Assembly: GCA_903813345.2 (NCBI GenBank)
Contig: CAIIXF020000250.1
Span: 1 to 25,000 of the forward strand
Direction of reading: 5' to 3'
DNA length: 25,000 nucleotides
DNA from: Owenia fusiformis
Lineage: Eukaryota > Annelida > Polychaeta > Sabellida > Oweniidae
Part shown: positions 17,929-25,000 of the stretch, one piece after another
How the letters are laid out: the number at the start of each line of letters is the position of its first letter
Position numbering within the stretch: the first letter of the stretch is position 1
Position numbers and translations under genes: made by a program
The notes under the pieces: generated by a model
What the model was told of the DNA's origin: nothing
The model's input: the letters and a program-made list of their open reading frames with translations, nothing else
The model's database searches: none

Positions 17929-18220
17929 CAGGCCCGTAGCAAGGATTTGTCAAGGGGAAGGGGTCACTTTTTAGGAAATCCTAAGGGTCAATCAATGGTC
18001 TTCAGGACTGCCAATAGATGGCATAAAATTCAGTGAGTTTAATAGCATACTTTAACATGTAAAGGTAAATAATAATGAAGGAACATATAATATTTATTTG
18101 ATATGTGTAGTGAATTTGAAGTTTACGAGTCCTGGCTCCCATTGAAAAGTGAAAATGTCATGATTTTGAAAGAACTTACGGCCGTTGGGGGGGGGGGGGG
18201 GGGGGGCTGGCTACGGGCCT
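17929..18220. mobile_element. G-rich MITE with hAT-like ends, copy 2
   Basis: Begins CAGGCCCGTAGCAAGGATTT and ends GGCTACGGGCCT, like copy 1 at 6119-6310. A run of 20 G lies at 18187-18206, and the subterminal segment CATGATTTTGAAAGAA is shared with copy 1. The interior is longer (292 bp in total) and diverged. No clear target duplication was found. Confidence 0.6.
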
Positions 18221-18315
18221 TTAAGTGTTTATGTCTGGGATCTTAACCATCAAAACTCGATCGTAATCGACAATTATAAGCTACATGATAACGTTTCATA
18301 TGTACATTGTATATA

Positions 18316-18350
18316 CAGTGGCGTAGCCAGCAATTGGTGACCAGGGGTTC
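18316..18350 (+). mobile_element. hAT-like MITE terminus fragment
   Basis: CAGTGGCGTAGCCAGCAATT followed shortly by GGGGTTCGAT resembles the start of hAT-derived MITEs and the G-rich family of this window. No clean opposite end was found. Confidence 0.4.
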
Positions 18351-19444
18351 GATTTTTTATGTATCCACAAATCTCCCCCTTCATTTGTGTACCTCACATA
18401 AAAGTATTTTTTGTACATACAATTTACACCCCTCCAAAAGTTTGGCAACAATTTGATTTTCTATATTGAAATAGTTTTTGGTGAATCTTTTACTGAAAGA
18501 TATTGAAATCTGGTAGCAAAATCATACATTTTATATAACAATTGTTTAATTGTTCAATGAAATCCAAATCAAGGGTTAGCATACATTGAGACAACTTTTG
18601 TAAAGGGCAAATTACAACATATCTCTAAGGAACATATTTTTTAACGAGCTACCATTGAAAAATCGTCATTCCCAATTCATCATTCAAAGAAATGTCAAAT
18701 TCTGGCATGTTATTCCCACACTTTTAGATGATTTTTGAAAAGAATCCAAATCAAAAGAATTTTATCTGCCATTTCATTTTGTAATAGAGGAGTTCATAAT
18801 GACCTCATGAACTTACAGTTAGTTTCTGAATACTAGTATATTCAAAAGCAAATATTTTTGAAGAATGTAATACTTATTTAATCATGGCGCACAATAAAAG
18901 TCGTAATGGCTGCACGAATACTCTCAATTGGTACTGACGATAGAAGTGACAGATGACAAATAGTATTGTATTAATGGAATGAAACATAGGCTGAAATAAA
19001 AAAAAATTGAAATAACAAAATATCCACTGTGCTCTGTAGGCTCTAACATTAAACATCTCTCTTAAATTTCAATGCCTTGCAACAAATAAAGAACAACTAA
19101 TGCTGAAAAACTTATTTGTTGTGCTTTCTTTGAATTGAAAATAAAAACTTTGAAGACATTCCATTTTCTATCACAGTTCCGCTGATTTTATCATTAATGA
19201 CGAGAATCATGAAATGATCCCTATCTCAGCTTATGTGTGCCCCAGCACTTTAATATTTTCCAAAGTATTATGACATTCTATTCTTCATGTTACACCTAAG
19301 AATGATTCATTTTGACCATAGGGATATTGGCCAATACTCAAACCTCTTCCTTTACTATATTTTCCTACTGGTCATATAAATTGAATATATGTTTCTGGTT
19401 ATTGCAATGGATTTTTCCACAAATATTTTTTTGGGAGAAATCCC

Positions 19445-19493
19445 GACAGGGGGTTCGTCCGAACCCATCGAACCCCCGGTCCCTACGGCTATG
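19445..19493 (-). mobile_element. G-rich MITE terminus fragment
   Basis: GGGGGTTCGTCCGAACCC, then CGAACCCCCGGTCCCTACGG, reads like the right end of a GGGTTCG-type MITE. It lies inside no gene. Confidence 0.4.
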
Positions 19494-19788
19494 ATATAGT
19501 AGCTGTTTGCTTCTTGTAAACCGTTTTGTAAATGCAAGGAGTGTTTCAGTCAACTTCTTCATCTCATATCTAGGTGATCTCCAGTCAACGATAGCTTTCG
19601 TAACTGACATGGAAATTTTAGAACAATCATTTTTTGTATACCTTCATACAACATAAACTTCTGTAATTCTTATGGTTAAGAAAGTGTAACCAGATATATT
19701 TGAGCTTAGTCCAAATATGCGATGAGAAAAAGCAGCCCGCCGAGCTTGTCAAGAAAATAATAATAATGCACGATACGAATGAAAAACA

Positions 19789-20538
19789 CAAAGGATAGGT
19801 ATCGATATGGAGAACTGAATTCAACAATGTTTTTCTCTTAAACCAATCATTGAAAACATTCTGTCAAAAAACATGGTATTTTATGCAATGTCGACTGATT
19901 GACAACAATTTAATGCGAAAAATTATTTAGAAATATTTTATATAACTGTTTTTGTTAACATTTTTTGTTTTTTAAGTGCAATTGTTTTTTGCTCCTTTCT
20001 ACCAATTCTTGAGAATGAAATAAAACGTCTTTCCGAACCTTGTTGGAACAAAATAGCATATACAACATGTTTTAGACCTCTCAATATTAAAGTTATACAA
20101 AGGAATTTTTGGTTGATTTTGGTTGAAAAAGTATTCAAAAAATTAAAACCAAATCCCCCCAAAATAGATGAAAATCAAGAAAAACCTTTTATTTCATTAA
20201 CAAGATACTTTTTTAAAACCAACCAAAATTTCCTTTGTACAATTACAATATTGAGAGACCTTAACATGTTGTGTTTATGTCGTTTTGTTCCAATGAGGTT
20301 CGGAAAGATGTTTCATTTCACTCTGGAAACATGATACATGTACCAAGAACAAAACAAGTGTTTGATGTGTTTTTTAAAACAATATAGATGAAAGTATGTA
20401 TATCTATTTCAAATTATATTGTTACCATTCAAAAGAGGGCCATTAAATTGACAATTTGTAAGATTTTCAGAAATTTTTGATGACTGGTTTAAGAGAAACG
20501 TGTGTTGAAAAAGTTCGCCATATCGATACCCATTCTTT
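19789..20538. mobile_element. Fold-back element, copy B (~750 bp), inverted relative to copy A
   Basis: Nearly the whole stretch is the reverse complement of copy A at 14317-15051: the left end CAAAGGATAGGTATCGATAT matches A's right end and the right end ATATCGATACCCATTCTTT matches A's left end. It lies between the convergent CRAL-TRIO and chitinase genes, about 200 bp behind the chitinase stop codon. Confidence 0.7.
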
Positions 20539-20745
20539 AAGAAAGTCTCGGTACCATAGAGGATCATTTAGGAAGGCACTATTTTTTGCCATTTACAGAT
20601 ATATCCGAGGCTCAAGTTATTGACAACACTGTGAGGTGATGTGTAAAAACACATGTTTGAGACAGTGTTAAAATATAATGCCTTTATCATAATAAATAAT
20701 TATTTATATTTATACTGATAATTAACTGATAACATATGATGGTGT

Positions 20746-23700
20746 TTATGCGCACCCATCGCACCAATCGCAAATCCCATTGATGTAGCATGTACCAGCC
20801 GCACAATCGAAAACTGTTCCAATTTCACCAGAACATTGGATAAACTTTGTGCAGTCTCCTTCGTAAGCGTAATTACCATCTGCCAGTCCAGTGCAGTCTG
20901 TGGCTATAGCAAGAAAAGTAAAATTAAGAATAAAGTAGTTTCAAAATGGTTCACAGTATCATTGATATATAGTTCTTTAGGAAAATTCACAAATGGTAGC
21001 TAAAATGGCCGACAATAAGAGTCATACAATACAGTACACTTGAAATTATTTATAAAGCTACTAAATGGTCCTAGGTGATTTTTCCACGACTAAAATTGCA
21101 GCCATTTTGAAAATAGGCTAGCTTTTGAAGCAGGACCCGATGGTATTTCTTATTTGATGATGAACACAAAATAATTGAAACGGGAAGTTTTGCCGATTTT
21201 CTTTCCTAAGCTATCCCGTAAAATTACTGTTTAAAGTGAAATGTTTTTTATTTTACATACATTTACAAAACTACCAAGTGGTCTTAACAGTGTCGCCCGA
21301 TTTTGAAAATAAGTGAGCTTTTTGTTTAAAATAACACTATACAATACCTTGTATATGCTACGTACTTATAATTTATACAATAACTAGTCCTTATACAGTA
21401 CATCGTTCAATGACAAAGGACCAGGTATGGTATGGCAAATGGTTTTATGACAGTCACATTTTTGACAATGAGGAGCTTTTCATCATAAATATATAATATT
21501 TTTCATCAACATAATACCTTCTTTCCAATTGCAACTGAGAATGAAACATTTATCAATACGACTACCCTAAAAACCATGGATAAGTACTCTCACCACATAT
21601 CTCTAAAATGGTCCTAAACAAAGGTTTTTTGGAGAGTTGAATCGACATTTTTTCTATTATAACTTAACTTCGAGGAAAACATTATTAGTGTTGTATTTAT
21701 GATCGGAATATAGTCATGGTAAAATATATGACTGTCTAAAATAATTTGTCATCTATCTTTTGAAGTCTGCGCTAATATGAAACAAAAACGAGAGACCAAA
21801 GACGAGTTGACCAAGTGTAATCAACTTACTTGGAGCAGCAGTTGTAGTGGGACCAGCAGTTGTAGTTGTACCAGCTGTTGTAGTTGCACCAGCAACTGTG
21901 GTCGTGGTGGCAGAGGGATCAGTAGTTGTAGGGGCTGGAGTAGGAGTGGCACCTCCGAGGACGTTCACCCAGGTGTTCAAGAGGGGGTAGACACCACCTC
22001 CACACTGATTGTTGAAATCATCGAGATCGAGAGCCCATGTCATACCTCCTGCGAATCCCTGATCTTTGATCCATTGAGCCTATTGATATATTATATAATA
22101 CCATGAGCGTGGACATAAAACATATACTAGAATCCTCACAAAACACCAACGAAATCAAAACACGTTTTTAAAGCACAATTCAAATGGGAAAGAAAAAAGT
22201 ATTACAGTCCATATGTAATCAGTTCAAGCAAACATGATGGTTGCACCTGCCTACCTTGAGAGCCAAACTCTCTGTGTCGTCATATCCGGCCCATTGGTTA
22301 ACTGTACCGGCTGGACCAGGGTACCTCAGGAAAGGAGACTGATGCTCGCCATGCCAAGTTCGAATACCAGTTCCAGCATTCAGGAAAGCACAAATCTGAA
22401 TTCAAACAATTGACAACGTGTACTGTATGATTGCCTAGATTTTATAATCCAAAGTATGCTCTTCGTTGATACGAATACTTTATGACAACACATCTATTCC
22501 TTAGCCTGAATACAAGTAAGCAAGAAATTAATATCTCGTGCAGAGAATGTCTCACCTCATACCAAGATACGAAACCTCCCTCTCTCGTGTAAGTACCAGC
22601 AGCACCCGCGCCCTTAACAGGTGCGCCGACACCATACTGTGTGACGTCAGTCAATTCAAAGGTTCTTCCGTACATGGCCAACCCAATGACCAGTTTATTC
22701 TTAGGGCATCCCCCAGCAACCCAATAGTTAGCAGCCCATTCCTAAATAGTAACATGATATCCTAAATTATTACATTTGTGACTCATTACGTATAAATAGA
22801 GAAATTTGGGCCCCCCTGTTAGCCATTTATTGCTCTTAACCATATCATATAAGTTCTTACACTGTCGATCACATTGTATGTTTTGTATATCACCATAATG
22901 CCATCCACTGCAAACTGCTCCATTACTACATGTAGTTTTAGGGCTCAATCCGTGGAATGCATAATTCTGTGCCTATGTCGAGTGTAGAATCTTACTTAAT
23001 CTCTTAATCGAATAAAGTTTGTAAAAACTTTGAATCCAACTTACAATATTGAGTTGATCCTGTGGCTCTACTTCATCGGCTCTGGGATAAAGAGGACTGT
23101 TCAAACCAGTGAATGTCTCCCAGGCACCGTGCAAGTCGTATGACATCAAGTTGATAAAGTCAAACTCTCTGAAAAGTAACGATATAAACAAATTATAGAG
23201 AGGAATACTTGTCACTCGGAAGAACCAATTTTCAGACCACGTTTGGCGAATTTAACTTTGTTTGTCATCATACAATATATTCATATAATATATATACGCA
23301 TATGTAATCGCCAATCACTGTATTTTACTCTGTCCCACACGATATTCGCTTTCCTATTATTTGCTTGGTTTACGGGGTTTACGCTGTTTAGAAGTCGAGT
23401 CGTACACCTGATAATCTTTAGAAGTTAAAACCATTATATTAGTTTAATTGGAAAATAGGCATAACAAGGAATGATTAAAGCAAAAATATTGTAAAAGTGT
23501 GACTTCCAAAAGAATCTTTATCCCCTTTACTCTCTCTAAACATACAGGGTGGTCCAAAAAGTGAGCCCCTGCAACGGGCCATATTTCCCTTATTACTTGC
23601 AGGAATTCTTTCATATTTTCACATGGTGTAGAGGAATGTCTAAAATGTATGTTTGTACCACACATTTGTCTTAGTCTTGAGATTTGCAGAAATTATAAGC

Positions 23701-25000
23701 CCTAACCAAACATTACTGAAAGTGGATAAAATGTGGTTCTTCAACCCTTCAACACTCTTCCCCTGACATTTTTTAAGCTGCAGTCTTAAGGAACTAAGTA
23801 TTTTCTGACTTTGTTCAATTTTGAATCCCGCACATTATGGCTTAAAACTAGCATCCTACCTTTGTTAGTTGCAAAGTTATTGTGATCCAAAGAAATGTTC
23901 CAAGCTTTCATAGACGAAAAGATTTTCCAGTGAAATCGCGATGATCTTGGAATGTCAATATCTTCATAAATCATGGACCAATTCTCATGAAATATGGCTC
24001 AAAACATTGAATATTGGATTTTCTTATGATTTTTAAAGCTAATTGATGAAGGGTTTCTCAGATACCTGGTCACAGGGGGAACTTCCTTCCACAAGAGGCC
24101 CCCCTCTACCCGTTTGTGTAAGTAACATACCCCTGGGCTGTTGAATGGTTATAACTGCTTCAGAATGATCAATGAAAGTGTGAAATGTGTTTTCTGCTTA
24201 AATAGTGTCCCTTCTGTCATATGGTAGGGTTTTAAACTTGTATCTCTAAATGAAAGCTGTTTTAAGATCATCCGATGTGTTTCAACAATTTCCGTGAATC
24301 ACATTGATCACAAAATTTTGCACAATATCTTATTTTCAGGCATGTTTGTTAAACTATTGTAATTTCTTCAAGATTTAAGACTGAGAATAAATTATGGAAT
24401 CAACCAAAATTTTAGACCTTTCTCCACAACATGTGATAATATGAGCCTATTCATGCAAGTATTAAGGAAAATATAGCCTGTTGCAGGGGTTCACTTTCTT
24501 TGGACCACCCTGTATACTCCATGCCATATGCTTACTGTGCAATAAGGGCGATTTCGTATCCTGCATCAACTGTTGGTTTTCCCGCTCCGACAGCGGCAGT
24601 CAAAAGTAGGGGTTCTCTCCCGGTGTCCATGCCTTCTTGATCAAATGCAGCTCTCAGTTCCTTGGATAGATAATTAGAAATATAAGCTGTGTGTACAACG
24701 CTCTCAGGAAAGCCATTGATTCCATTTGGAATTCTATATGCTATTGTTAGGTGTTATTTTGTTATAAAAGTTCTAACTTAGGAATTCGCAATTTAAACTG
24801 CATTTACCTGGACTAAAAGTGTGAATCTCTGTTTGTCTTCTGCAGGGCTGCCTCTGCTTCCTGGGTATTCGAAGTCAAGATCCAAACCATCAAAGTTCCT
24901 GGTCCTAAGGAATGTGATACTCGTGCTCACAAATTCAGCTCGATTTTCTGGAGTTGCCAACATGGCGGTCATCTTTTCAGTGCCAAAGTTCCAGCCACCT
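20746..25000 (-). CDS. Glycoside hydrolase family 18 chitinase with chitin-binding domain, 5' partial
   Basis: Exons on the minus strand: 25000-24808 (cut by the window edge), 24660-24536, 23168-23045, 22741-22556, 22395-22255, 22079-21830 and 20903-20746 (stop 20748-20746). They join in one frame of 391 visible residues with GT/AG introns. The enzyme would hydrolyse beta-1,4 bonds of chitin outside the cell or in a digestive or immune setting. Catalytic motif [10 protein letters not shown] has D37, D40, D42 and acid E44 (numbered from the window edge; codon 24870-24868). MSYD (114-117), MYGRTF (170-175) and [11 protein letters not shown] (267-277, with W271) are the other active-site strands. 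Residues ~299-339 are a Thr/Ala-rich linker, probably O-glycosylated. Residues 341-391 form a CBM14-like domain with eight Cys (343, 357, 363, 373, 378, 384, 387, 390), starting C-x13-C-x5-C-x9-C. All key residues are present. A mariner-like element fills most of the 24535-23169 intron. The signal peptide is outside the window. Confidence 0.92.
20904..21829 (-). other. Last chitinase intron (926 bp)
   Basis: GT at 21829-21828 and AG at 20905-20904 separate the Thr-rich linker exon from the chitin-binding exon. Diverged repeated segments seem present near 21055-21126, 21265-21320 and 21412-21480 (each ending in a GAGCTTTT-like or TAGCTTTT-like string). No gene was seen. Confidence 0.6.
22742..23044 (-). 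other. Chitinase intron with a short Cys-containing ORF
   Basis: The 303-bp intron joins LNI to EWAANYW in frame. Inside it, 22948-22742 can be read as a 68-codon Cys-containing ORF, but the flanking exons already join to a continuous GH18 domain, so it is taken as non-coding. Confidence 0.6.
23545..24512. mobile_element. Mariner-like non-autonomous element, copy 2 (968 bp)
   Basis: CAGGGTGGTCCAAAAAGTGA at the left and GGACCACCCTG at the right, flanked by TA. It is closely similar over its length to copy 1 at 7090-7995 (same orientation in the window) with two extra stretches of roughly 40-45 bp. No transposase ORF. It lies in a chitinase intron, with its right end only 23 bp from the exon end at 24536. 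Confidence 0.8.

Larger units (their letters stand above)
18221..19788. other. Intergenic stretch with transposon-end fragments
   Basis: AT-rich DNA without a supportable gene. Two fragments of G-rich MITE-like ends lie in it (18316 and 19445-19493). They could be the two ends of one ~1.2-kb element, but the ends match only loosely. Confidence 0.5.

Noticed and set aside
22742-22948. Cys-containing ORF on the minus strand as an extra chitinase exon
   Set aside because: The neighbouring exons join in phase to a continuous GH18 barrel without it.

Overview
The window looks like nuclear DNA of a marine invertebrate, probably a lophotrochozoan such as a mollusc; this is inferred from the gene types and repeat content, not proven. 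The genes are intron-rich with GT/AG junctions, non-coding DNA is AT-rich, and transposable elements are dense. No bacterial operon, CRISPR array, tRNA or rRNA was seen.

Three host genes can be supported. (1) The last three coding exons of a CRAL-TRIO (Sec14-like) lipid-transfer protein lie at 272-1196 on the + strand. (2) A complete seven-exon paralogue of that protein (8278-16906, +, 336 residues when spliced) follows about 7 kb downstream; the three shared exons have identical lengths and intron phases, so this is a tandem duplication. (3) Seven exons of a family-18 chitinase run convergently on the - strand (25000 down to 20746). They carry the catalytic DxxDxDxE motif, a Thr-rich linker and a C-terminal chitin-binding domain; the 5' end lies beyond the window.

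Mobile DNA dominates the rest. The most notable element is a 3,959-bp LTR retrotransposon (9059-13017) in intron 2 of the complete CRAL-TRIO gene. It has 301-bp LTRs that read as identical, a 5-bp target duplication, a primer-binding site, a polypurine tract and one intact 634-codon gag-protease ORF. There is no room for reverse transcriptase, RNase H or integrase, so it looks like a recently mobile non-autonomous 'gag-only' element. Its capsid region resembles a SCAN domain. Other elements are two 0.9-kb TA-flanked mariner-like elements with ~65-bp inverted ends, two copies of a ~740-bp fold-back element in opposite orientations, a 313-bp inverted-repeat MITE, and G-rich elements with hAT-like ends.

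The paralogue carries two local duplications touching expression: its 5' end is duplicated in tandem, leaving a 14-residue upstream ORF that mimics the real N-terminus, and the 3' end of exon 6 with its splice donor is present three times in a row. The interval 1.6-3.3 kb has a 64-base G run, seven TGACGTCA palindromes, an NRF1-like palindrome, E-boxes and a 139-bp near-perfect palindrome, but no recognisable gene.
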